Part shown: in pieces, positions 8,197-15,848 of the stretch | How the letters are laid out: each line of letters begins with the position of its first letter | How positions within the stretch are numbered: position 1 is the stretch's first letter | Source of the DNA: Olivibacter jilunii | GTDB lineage: Bacteria > Bacteroidota > Bacteroidia > Sphingobacteriales > Sphingobacteriaceae | Direction: 5' to 3' | DNA length: 64,000 nt | Assembly: GCF_900607235.1 (NCBI RefSeq) | Contig: NZ_LR027848.1 | Coordinates: 1,379,184-1,443,183, forward strand | Notes under the pieces: generated by a model | Told to the model about the DNA's origin: nothing | The model's input: only the letters and a program-made list of their open reading frames with translations | Databases searched by the model: none | Program-made: the position numbers and the translations under genes

Positions 8197-9531
8197 ATGC
8201 GTTTCTTATGGATACATGCTTTTCAACTTATACTACTAAGTATACTAGGCAGTGTCTTTACAAATACTAATGTGCAGGCACAAGTAAAGCCATTTACTAC
8301 AATCTATCCCGTGGCAAAGGCGTGGTCAAAAAACTCAATTAATGCGATTATTTTTAGGAAGAATTCATTGGTGACCTATAAAAAGCATCAATATATCGCC
8401 TTCTATGATGAAGAAGGACAAGTGGTGTTGGGCAAAAGGAGGCTTGGTTCTGAAAATTGGTCACTAATAACCACTAGCTATTCCGGGAATGTAAAGGATG
8501 CTCACAACGTGATCAGTATAATGGTAGATGGTACGGGTTATTTGCATGTTTCTTGGGATCATCATAATAATCCGTTAAACTATTGTCGCAGCACAAAGCC
8601 GGAGTCGTTAAAATTAGGACCAAAAATGGAGATGACAGGCAGTCAGGAAAGTCGCGTTGCCTATCCTGAATTTTACAAACTGGCCAATGGCAATTTGCTT
8701 TTTACTTATAGAAACGGGGAATCCGGCAAAGGAAATCTGATTGTGAACCTTTACGATTGTAAACAACAGAAATGGACAACGCTACATGATAATTTGATTA
8801 ATGGTGAAGGACAACGAAACGCTTATATCCAGACTACAGTGGATAAGGAAGGCGTCATTCATTTATCCTGGGTTTGGAGGAGTAGTGCGGACGTGTCAAC
8901 CAATCACAATATGTGTTATGCACGTTCGAGAGATGGTGGACACACCTGGGAAAAAAGCAATGGTGAGCGTTACACACTCCCAATAACAGCGGGTAATGCA
9001 GAAGTGGCGGCGCGTATTCCACCTAATAGCGAGTTGATTAATCAGACATCCATGACCACGGACGATATAGGAAATCCGGTAATTGCCACCTACTGGAAAG
9101 AGTCGGCTCAAGATGTGCCGCAATATCACCTGATTTATTTGCAAAACGATTCATGGAACGTGAAGATATTGCCCTTTAGGAAGACGAATTTTACTTTGAG
9201 TGGTGTTGGAACTAAACGTATCCCTGTTTCGCGACCGCAAATTTTGGCGAGCCGATATGGTGGTAGATCGGTATTTTATATGATTTTTAGGGATGAAGAA
9301 CGGAAAGGAAAAGTGTCACTTCTCAAAGTAACGAACGATCAGAATAACCACTGGGAGATTATCGATCTATTTAACGAGGATATGGGGGCGTGGGAACCAA
9401 CACTTGATACAGAACTTTGGAAAAAGAAGAAAATCGTCAATCTCTATTTGCAAAAAGTTGAACAAGCAGATCTGGAGGGCCAGACGGATTTTCCTCCACA
9501 GATGGTTAACGTACTGGAATGGAAACCTTAA
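8197..9531 (+). CDS. BNR_4-type beta-propeller protein, possible polysaccharide lyase or GH145-like enzyme
   Basis: The start at 8197 gives a clean signal peptide ending NVQAQ; an in-frame ATG at 8086 would add 37 residues that bury it. The rest reads as a seven-bladed propeller of the BNR repeat-containing family (PF15892): SINAIIFRKNSLVTY, then KDAHNVIS (about residues 101-108) and HVSWDHHNNPLNY (117-129), rich in His that could be catalytic. Ulvan lyase families PL24/PL25 and the arabinogalactan-acting GH145 share this fold and use His at comparable places (family knowledge). Next to a GH105, a lyase or L-rhamnose/uronate-acting enzyme would make sense. The specific assignment is inference and an inactive carbohydrate-binding role is possible. 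Confidence 0.65.
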   Translation: MRFLWIHAFQLILLSILGSVFTNTNVQAQVKPFTTIYPVAKAWSKNSINAIIFRKNSLVTYKKHQYIAFYDEEGQVVLGKRRLGSENWSLITTSYSGNVKDAHNVISIMVDGTGYLHVSWDHHNNPLNYCRSTKPESLKLGPKMEMTGSQESRVAYPEFYKLANGNLLFTYRNGESGKGNLIVNLYDCKQQKWTTLHDNLINGEGQRNAYIQTTVDKEGVIHLSWVWRSSADVSTNHNMCYARSRDGGHTWEKSNGERYTLPITAGNAEVAARIPPNSELINQTSMTTDDIGNPVIATYWKESAQDVPQYHLIYLQNDSWNVKILPFRKTNFTLSGVGTKRIPVSRPQILASRYGGRSVFYMIFRDEERKGKVSLLKVTNDQNNHWEIIDLFNEDMGAWEPTLDTELWKKKKIVNLYLQKVEQADLEGQTDFPPQMVNVLEWKP

Positions 9532-9540
9532 ATTTTGTCT

Positions 9541-10497
9541 ATGTTACTTTATAATAATTTGTTCAGGATTATAACTTTATCACTGATTCTGTTCAATGGC
9601 TTGCATGTGCTTGCAGGGAATAGAGAAGAAGAGATTTATATATTTGCCTATTTCAAGGGCAATGGAGAAGATGGACTTCATTTAGCTTATAGCAAGGATG
9701 GCTATAACTGGGATGCTTTAAAGAATGATGAGTCTTTTTTACAACCAAAATTAAGCAAGGACAAGCTGATGCGTGATCCTTGTATTATTCGAGGTGGTGA
9801 TGGACTGTTTCATATGGTTTGGACAGTCAGTTGGACAGACAAAGGAATCGGCTATGCTTCTTCGAAAGATCTGATCAATTGGTCAGAGCAGCAATATATA
9901 CCGGTTATGCGGAGGGAAGAAGGGGCGAGGAATTGTTGGGCGCCAGAAATAACTTACGATCCCAACTCGAAAAACTACATGATCTATTGGGCAACAACTA
10001 TTCCGGGAAAATTTCCCGAAACGCAAATCGAGGCAGAAAATGCCTATAATCATAGAATGTATTGTATATACACGAAAGACTTTAAAACATACAGTGATAC
10101 ACGCTTACTATATGATCCCGGTTTTAATGTGATCGATGCAACGATCGCTAAAATAAACGATAAATGGATCATGTTCTTGAAAGATGAGACGAAAGAACCT
10201 GTCGAAAAGAATATAAAGATAGCCTATGCTGATCAGCTGCAAGGCCCCTATTCAAAAGCAAGTAAGCCCATCACAGGGAATTATTGGGCGGAAGGCCCGA
10301 CACTTACAAAAGTAGGCGCTACTTGGCTGTTGTATTTCGATAAGTATACCGAACATCGCTATGGAGCCATCGCATCTACCGATCTGGAAAATTGGAAAGA
10401 CGTGTCTGACAGGATTAATATGCCAAATGGAATCCGGCATGGTACAATTTTTAAAATCACACAAAAAGAACTACAGAAATTATTGATTGCTAAATAA
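9541..10497 (+). CDS. GH43-family glycoside hydrolase, single domain
   Basis: A 318 aa exported GH43 enzyme. From the ATG at 9541 (preferred over a TTG two codons earlier) there is a signal peptide to about residue 25, then the candidate catalytic residues D79 (MRDPCII), D199 (VIDATI) and E251 (WAEGPTL), plus H300 in a RHGT motif. The N-terminal text IYIFAYFKGNGEDGLHLAYS closely follows domain 1 of the double GH43 gene upstream, so the two are paralogues of the same subfamily. It begins 9 bp after the BNR_4 gene and ends the cluster. Substrate may be an arabinan, galactan or xylan side chain; this cannot be told from the sequence. Confidence 0.85.
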   Translation: MLLYNNLFRIITLSLILFNGLHVLAGNREEEIYIFAYFKGNGEDGLHLAYSKDGYNWDALKNDESFLQPKLSKDKLMRDPCIIRGGDGLFHMVWTVSWTDKGIGYASSKDLINWSEQQYIPVMRREEGARNCWAPEITYDPNSKNYMIYWATTIPGKFPETQIEAENAYNHRMYCIYTKDFKTYSDTRLLYDPGFNVIDATIAKINDKWIMFLKDETKEPVEKNIKIAYADQLQGPYSKASKPITGNYWAEGPTLTKVGATWLLYFDKYTEHRYGAIASTDLENWKDVSDRINMPNGIRHGTIFKITQKELQKLLIAK

Positions 10498-10552
10498 AAA
10501 CGCTTAATTAACAGCTATCTGCAGACAGCCATATTAAGTTTGCTTTTTTCTT

Positions 10553-10678
10553 ACTCCCAACTCCCCATTAACTACTCCCTGCTCCCTATTAACTACTCCC
10601 TGCTCCCTATTAACTATTCCCAACTCCCCATTAACTACTCCCTGCTCCCTATTCCCTGCTCCCTATTCCCTGCTCTAA
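10553..10678. repeat. Tandem heptamer array, 18 units
   Basis: Eighteen 7-bp units run without interruption. The main variants are ACTCCCT, GCTCCCT, ATTAACT, ATTCCCT, ACTCCCA and ACTCCCC, with a higher-order 21-bp cycle ATTAACT-ACTCCCT-GCTCCCT. The pattern resembles the short tandemly repeated heptamers known from cyanobacteria. It lies between the GH43 gene and the DoxX-like gene. The repeat forces a small ORF (LPINYSL repeats) that I regard as an artefact. Confidence 0.9.
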
Positions 10679-10775
10679 AAACCTCTTCGCTTTTCATTTG
10701 TTATTCTTATAAAAAAAACGTAACTTTAATATTACATTAAAGCTAACTTAATATAAACACTTAAAACTGAATGCT

Positions 10776-11210
10776 ATGCTTACCCATCACGTCTCCCACA
10801 AGGGTGAAAGGCATCACCCACTTTGGTTGGAAATAACCAGAATTGTACTTTCATTGGTTATTCTTTGGAAGGGAATTGAATTCATTGCTAATATACATGT
10901 GTTTACGGATATCATGATGAATAGTTCGGTACCTGTTGCTATTCTGATGAGTGTGCTCGTACATACAATCATCGTAGCCCATATTTTTGGTGCGATAGCA
11001 TTGTTTACAGGGAGTTATGTTCGTATTGCTTGTATTCTTCAGATGCCCGTTATTCTGATGGCCTTACTGTTCAGAGATCTGGCGAAGGATGTGCTTAATC
11101 CCTATGCTGCCGTTTGGGTAAGTATTGCTATCCTGTGCGCGCTTGTATTAGTGTTATGGAGAGATAAGCATGATTTTATAGATAGAGATCGTTTGCGAAA
11201 TAAAGTTTAG
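10776..11210 (+). CDS. DoxX-like integral membrane protein
   Basis: A 144 aa protein with four predicted membrane helices (about residues 20-40, 55-80, 85-105 and 112-130) and charged ends. Its length and helix layout fit the DoxX/DoxD-like superfamily of small quinone- or redox-linked membrane proteins, but no catalytic motif is visible and the assignment rests on topology. It stands alone between the heptamer array and the GH3 promoter. Confidence 0.5.
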   Translation: MLTHHVSHKGERHHPLWLEITRIVLSLVILWKGIEFIANIHVFTDIMMNSSVPVAILMSVLVHTIIVAHIFGAIALFTGSYVRIACILQMPVILMALLFRDLAKDVLNPYAAVWVSIAILCALVLVLWRDKHDFIDRDRLRNKV

Positions 11211-11235
11211 CCAAAATATTTTCGAGAAAGTTAAA

Positions 11236-11272
11236 CCATGGGTATTATCTTTGAGGTAGATAATACTCATGG
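11236..11272 (+). promoter_or_regulatory. Inverted repeat covering the -7 box and start codon of the first GH3 gene
   Basis: A 15 bp arm (11236-11250) pairs with 11258-11272 with one mismatch around a 7 nt spacer. Its left arm contains the beginning of TATCTTTG (11246-11253), an exact TAnnTTTG box, and its right arm contains the GH3 ATG at 11269. If transcription starts near 11259 the dyad would not survive whole in the mRNA, so a protein-binding operator is more likely than an RNA hairpin. Confidence 0.45.
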
Positions 11273-12975
11273 TTAAAAAGTATTTATTCACATATCTGTT
11301 TCTTATATCTGTTTGGCAATCTTTTGCTCAGCAGCCTGCAGATTTTACCACCTTTATCAATTCCCCTCATCGATGGGTGGATTCTACTTTTAATAGTTTA
11401 AACCAGAACGAAAAGATTGCACAGCTCTTTATGGTAAGAGCGCATACTAACTTAGGACAAAGGTATATAGATTCTGTAGCGAAAATAATTGCTAGTGAGA
11501 AATTAGGCGGTGTAGTGTTCTTTCAAGGTGGCCCCCTTGGACATGCAAAGGCTATTAATACGTATCAATCCATCTCAAAAGTTCCACTGCTGATAGCCCT
11601 CGATGGTGAGTGGGGGTTGGGAATGCGTCTGGCAGATTCCACCATTTCTTATCCTTATCAAATGACCTTAGGAGCTATTAGAAATGAGAAGCTTCTCTAT
11701 AATATGGGACGTGAAATTGCAAAAGACTTCAGACGACTTGGCTTGAATGTAAACTTTGCACCGGTAGTTGATATAAACAATAACCCGAGAAATCCTGTCA
11801 TTAATTTCCGCTCTTTTGGAGAAAATAAAGGTAATGTAACGCGGAAAGCAAGCGCATACATGCGGGGAATGATGGATGAACATATATTGACTACCTTAAA
11901 GCATTTTCCCGGGCATGGGGATACCGATGTCGACTCACACAAAGATCTTCCTCAATTGGCATTCAGTAGAGGTCGGCTGGATTCGCTGGAGTTGTTTCCA
12001 TTTAAGCAATTGATACGTGAAGGAGCCTCGGGTGTGATGGTTGCCCATATGAATATCCCCGCCCTAGATAAAACGCCTAATTTGCCGTCATCACTGTCGC
12101 CTGCTGTAATTGACGGATTACTCAAGAAGGAACTTGGCTTTAAGGGTTTGGTATTTACGGATGCCATGGATATGAATGGCGTGGTTAAATATTTTAAAAA
12201 TGGAGAAGCAGATGTACGTGCCGTTATTGCCGGGAATGATATATTGGAATTATCTCAAAATAGCAAAAGAGCCATTGCTATGATCGCTAAAGCCATTAAA
12301 GATAAACGGATTAGCCAAGCAAGCTTAGATGCAAAAGTAAAAAGAATTTTGGCGGCTAAACTCTGGCTCGGACTGGATAAAAGGGAACCGGTAATGCTGG
12401 ATGGCTTGTATCGCGAACTAAACCGGTCAGCGTCAAAAAAGCTGAATCAGGAACTGGCTGACGCAGCCGTCACATTACTGAAAGGCGATAGCCTTATACG
12501 GAACATTGATTATGGCAAACGTACCGCTATCATTAGCATAGGAGCTCGAGAATTGACTACTTTTCAAAAAGAATTGGAAGGTAAATTTGATAATGCGCTG
12601 AAATTTGTCATCTCACCCGACGCGAAACCTAATGATATCGCAAAAGTGTCTGTCGAACTGTTGCGATATAATCAGGTGATCGTCGCCTTGCATGATACGC
12701 GCCGATCGCCGCAAAGTAAAATTAACTTCAGTGGCACAGTCCGTTTGTTTATTAATGAATTAGCTAACATGAATAGCATCTTTTGTGTCTTCACCAATCC
12801 CTATGCATTAGCGGGCATGCCGGGTATTGAGGCTTGTAAAAGTTTGGTTCTAGGTTACCAAAATAGTGATGAACTGCAACGGGCAGGAGCAAAAGTCATA
12901 TTGAAAAGCTTAAGGCCGACTGGTAGATTGCCCGTAACTGTCAGTACTTTTTTCAAATACGGAGATGGATTGTAA
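11269..12975 (+). CDS. GH3 family beta-N-acetylhexosaminidase-like protein (NagZ type), copy 1
   Basis: The 568 aa protein has a signal peptide (to about residue 21, SFAQQ) and a GH3 TIM barrel with the NagZ signature KHFPGHGDTDVDSH at 211-224. D222 and H224 form the Asp-His acid/base dyad typical of NagZ. The nucleophile is probably D298 in FTDAMDM. A C-terminal alpha/beta domain follows from about residue 380. NagZ-type enzymes release GlcNAc from muropeptides or chitin fragments. Many Bacteroidota homologues are near 1000 aa and carry a C-terminal beta-lactamase-like domain; this one ends right after KYGDGL, about where that linker would start. It is followed by a paralogue in tandem. Confidence 0.85.
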   Translation: MVKKYLFTYLFLISVWQSFAQQPADFTTFINSPHRWVDSTFNSLNQNEKIAQLFMVRAHTNLGQRYIDSVAKIIASEKLGGVVFFQGGPLGHAKAINTYQSISKVPLLIALDGEWGLGMRLADSTISYPYQMTLGAIRNEKLLYNMGREIAKDFRRLGLNVNFAPVVDINNNPRNPVINFRSFGENKGNVTRKASAYMRGMMDEHILTTLKHFPGHGDTDVDSHKDLPQLAFSRGRLDSLELFPFKQLIREGASGVMVAHMNIPALDKTPNLPSSLSPAVIDGLLKKELGFKGLVFTDAMDMNGVVKYFKNGEADVRAVIAGNDILELSQNSKRAIAMIAKAIKDKRISQASLDAKVKRILAAKLWLGLDKREPVMLDGLYRELNRSASKKLNQELADAAVTLLKGDSLIRNIDYGKRTAIISIGARELTTFQKELEGKFDNALKFVISPDAKPNDIAKVSVELLRYNQVIVALHDTRRSPQSKINFSGTVRLFINELANMNSIFCVFTNPYALAGMPGIEACKSLVLGYQNSDELQRAGAKVILKSLRPTGRLPVTVSTFFKYGDGL

Positions 12976-13065
12976 TTTTTAAAATGCGTTTTTTTGCGGT
13001 TTTCATTTTGCTTAAAAGCATTATAGGGCGATATTCTGCTTTTATTATCTTTTTTTATTGAAATT

Positions 13066-13097
13066 TTTGCATAAAACGGCAATTATAACTAAGTTTG
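13066..13097 (+). promoter_or_regulatory. Promoter for the second GH3 gene
   Basis: TTTG at 13066-13069, a 20 bp spacer and TAAGTTTG at 13090-13097 match the Bacteroidota consensus closely. Transcription would start near 13103, 10 nt before the ATG, so the second GH3 copy has its own promoter. Confidence 0.55.
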
Positions 13098-13113
13098 ATT
13101 TCATTGTTTCATT

Positions 13114-14823
13114 ATGTTAAGAAAAGCCAGCCTAATACTCCTCATCGTTTTGACCGCATCGCAGATAGTTTCTGCTCAATCGTCTTCAAACTTTATAGAT
13201 TTCATTAATCAAGAACATACATGGGTGGACTCAGTTTTTAACAGGTTGAGCAAAAAAGATCGTATTGCGCAAATGTTCATGGTGCGTGCGCATACAAATT
13301 TAGGTAATGCGTATAGCGATTCAGTAGCCAAAGTGATAAAAAAGCAAAAGTTAGGAGGAGTGGTGCTTTTTCAGGGCGGCCCTGTTAGGCATGCTAACCT
13401 TATAAATAGGTATCAAAAACTTGCAAAAGTTCCGTTGTTAATGGCGCTGGATGGAGAATGGGGATTGGGCATGCGCTTGATGGATTCGACCATCTCCTTT
13501 CCTTATCAGATGGCTTTGGGAGCCGTACAGGACGAACGATTAATCTATCAGATGGGGCAGGAGATTGCCAAAAATTTTAAACGAATTGGCTTAAATGTAA
13601 ATTTCGCTCCCGATGTGGATGTAAACAATAATCCGAATAATCCGGTAATCAACTACCGGTCTTTCGGCGAGAATAAAATGAATGTGGTGCGAAAAGGGGG
13701 TGCCTATATGAAGGGGATGATGGATGGCGGTTTAATGACTACTTTAAAGCATTTTCCAGGCCATGGTGATACTGATGTGGATTCTCATTATGACTTGCCT
13801 AGTTTGAATTTTACGATAACTCGCCTGGATTCACTGGAAATGTACCCTTTTAAAGAATTGATCAAACAGGGGGCCCCTGGGGTAATGGTGGCCCATATGA
13901 ATATCCCCGCCTTGGATACAACCGCGCATCTGCCTTCGTCACTTTCAAAAAATGTAATTACCGGTATGCTGAAAGAGCGTATGGGCTTCAAAGGACTCAC
14001 TTTTACCGATGCGATGGATATGAAAGGCGTTGTAAAGTACTTCCCGGATGGTGAGGCTGATGTAAGGGCGATTATTGCCGGAAATGACGTGCTTGAATTG
14101 TCAGAAAACAGTAAACGAGCAATCAAAAAAGTAAGAAAAGCGATCCGTAAAAAGAGATTATCTTGGGATGATATCAACGCGCGTGTAAAAAAAATACTAG
14201 CAGCTAAATACTGGATGGGTCTGAATCAACGGCAAGCGGTCATCACAGAACATTTATACCAGGATCTTAATAATGATTCTGCCAAGCAGTTAAATCAACA
14301 ATTAGCGGATGCTGCTATTACACTGTTGAAAGGGGATACACTCATTAAGCAGTTAGATCTTGCAGAAAAGACGGCGCTGGTTAGTATTGGCGTCGATAGT
14401 TTAACTACATTTCAGCAAATACTTGGTGGACATTTTGATAATAGCTTAAATTTCATCTTATCTGCTAAGGCTACTGGCGCAGAAGTGTCAAAGGTAGCTA
14501 ATGAGCTGAAGAACTATAAACAGGTGATTGTAGCACTTCATGACACACGTTTGCGTCCGCAAAGTAAATTAAACTATAGCCAAGAGCTTAACATGTTAAT
14601 TAGCGAACTTGCTAGTCATAATGTGCTATTTAACGTCTTTGCAAACCCCTATACTATTGCTTCCTTCCCCGGCTTGGAGCACGCCGGTGGTTTGGTGGTA
14701 GCCTATCAAAATGACGGAACCTTTCAAAAAGCAGCGGCAAAGTTATTAAGCGGGCAATTAAAAGCCACCGGTAAATTACCGATAACCATTAACAGCTTTT
14801 TCAAATATGGAGATGGCTTATAG
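13114..14823 (+). CDS. GH3 family beta-N-acetylhexosaminidase-like protein (NagZ type), copy 2
   Basis: This 569 aa exported protein is a tandem paralogue of the upstream GH3 gene, colinear over its whole length and ending with the same FKYGDGL C-terminus. It keeps KHFPGHGDTDVDSH with the Asp-His dyad and the FTDAMDM nucleophile motif, so both copies look active. It differs mainly in the C-terminal domain and at scattered sites, for example FAPDVDVNNNP against FAPVVDINNNP. Neither copy has the fused serine hydrolase domain. A duplication with some divergence is the simplest explanation; different muropeptide or chitin substrates are possible but not shown. Confidence 0.85.
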   Translation: MLRKASLILLIVLTASQIVSAQSSSNFIDFINQEHTWVDSVFNRLSKKDRIAQMFMVRAHTNLGNAYSDSVAKVIKKQKLGGVVLFQGGPVRHANLINRYQKLAKVPLLMALDGEWGLGMRLMDSTISFPYQMALGAVQDERLIYQMGQEIAKNFKRIGLNVNFAPDVDVNNNPNNPVINYRSFGENKMNVVRKGGAYMKGMMDGGLMTTLKHFPGHGDTDVDSHYDLPSLNFTITRLDSLEMYPFKELIKQGAPGVMVAHMNIPALDTTAHLPSSLSKNVITGMLKERMGFKGLTFTDAMDMKGVVKYFPDGEADVRAIIAGNDVLELSENSKRAIKKVRKAIRKKRLSWDDINARVKKILAAKYWMGLNQRQAVITEHLYQDLNNDSAKQLNQQLADAAITLLKGDTLIKQLDLAEKTALVSIGVDSLTTFQQILGGHFDNSLNFILSAKATGAEVSKVANELKNYKQVIVALHDTRLRPQSKLNYSQELNMLISELASHNVLFNVFANPYTIASFPGLEHAGGLVVAYQNDGTFQKAAAKLLSGQLKATGKLPITINSFFKYGDGL

Positions 14824-15044
14824 CTTTATGCTAGGGAAACCATTTGCTTTGCTGCTCGTTCCATCGGTTTCCTCCGAAGCCGTTTTTCCCAATACACTGG
14901 CTATATACAAAGCTAAAGCTAGTACGCACGGTTAAAAGTAAAAGCCCTTCATTTTTAATAGCAGTTGCTCCGCGTCTTATTTTCAAAGTTCACAAAATAT
15001 AAAGAATTTCTTATCTTGCTTTACATTAATCAAGAAAGATAAGA

Positions 15045-15821
15045 ATGAACCAAGATGAACCTATCATACGCATTGAAAATCTTCATAAAAGTTATGATGA
15101 TAAACAGGTTTTGAAAGGGATTGATCTTGAAATATATCCCGGTGAAGTGATTGGCTATATCGGCCCAAATGGTGCCGGTAAATCAACAACCGTTAAGATC
15201 CTTACCGGATTAATAAGTGATTTCGAGGGTCATATCACTGTTGATGGCATCAACTTAAAAGAGAATGCACTTCCAATTAAATCCATTATAGGATATGTTC
15301 CGGAGAATGCTGAGCTATACGATGTGTTAACCCCTTTGGAATATCTGGATTTCGTGGGTAAGCTATATGACATGGAAACTTCGCTCATTGCAGCCAGAGC
15401 AACTAAGTTGCTTACTGCTTTTGGCCTGAGTGAATCACTTAATAAGCGAATGGATACCTTTTCGAAAGGTATGAGGCAAAAAGTGTTATTGACTTCCGGA
15501 ATTATTCATAATCCAAAAATTCTCATTTTAGATGAGCCTTTGTCTGGCTTAGATGCAAATGCAGTAATTGTTGTTAAAGAGCTGATCTCTCTATTGGCAA
15601 AGGAAGGCAAAACGATATTTTATTGTTCGCATATGATGGACATTGTTGAAAAGGTTTCAGACCGTATTCTATTGATTAATCAAGGCAGTATTGTGGCAAA
15701 TGGTACTTTCGAGCAATTGAAAGCTGAGCATGGCGATTCCCTCGAACATATTTTTGCTAAGCTCACCGGCCATGCGGAAACTTCAGGAAGTGCTTCTAGT
15801 ATCATGTCTGCCTTCGAATAG
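15045..15821 (+). CDS. ABC transporter ATP-binding protein
   Basis: A 258 aa ABC ATPase with Walker A GPNGAGKST at 40-48, signature FSKGMRQ at 139-145, Walker B ILILDEP at 159-165 and the H-loop His196. The DrrA/CcmA-like layout, single ABC domain and C-terminal extension fit ATPases that partner a large exporter permease. It sits 27 bp before such a permease gene and is clearly its partner. The substrate is unknown. Confidence 0.9.
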   Translation: MNQDEPIIRIENLHKSYDDKQVLKGIDLEIYPGEVIGYIGPNGAGKSTTVKILTGLISDFEGHITVDGINLKENALPIKSIIGYVPENAELYDVLTPLEYLDFVGKLYDMETSLIAARATKLLTAFGLSESLNKRMDTFSKGMRQKVLLTSGIIHNPKILILDEPLSGLDANAVIVVKELISLLAKEGKTIFYCSHMMDIVEKVSDRILLINQGSIVANGTFEQLKAEHGDSLEHIFAKLTGHAETSGSASSIMSAFE

Positions 15822-15848
15822 CGAGAATGATCGCAAAATATTATATCC

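Noticed and set aside
10553..10678. CRISPR array
   Set aside because: The units are 7 bp without spacers, so it is a simple tandem repeat.
10540..10740. A 66-codon ORF across the heptamer array
   Set aside because: Its LPINYSL repeats are just the translation of the 21-bp cycle and it has no other support.
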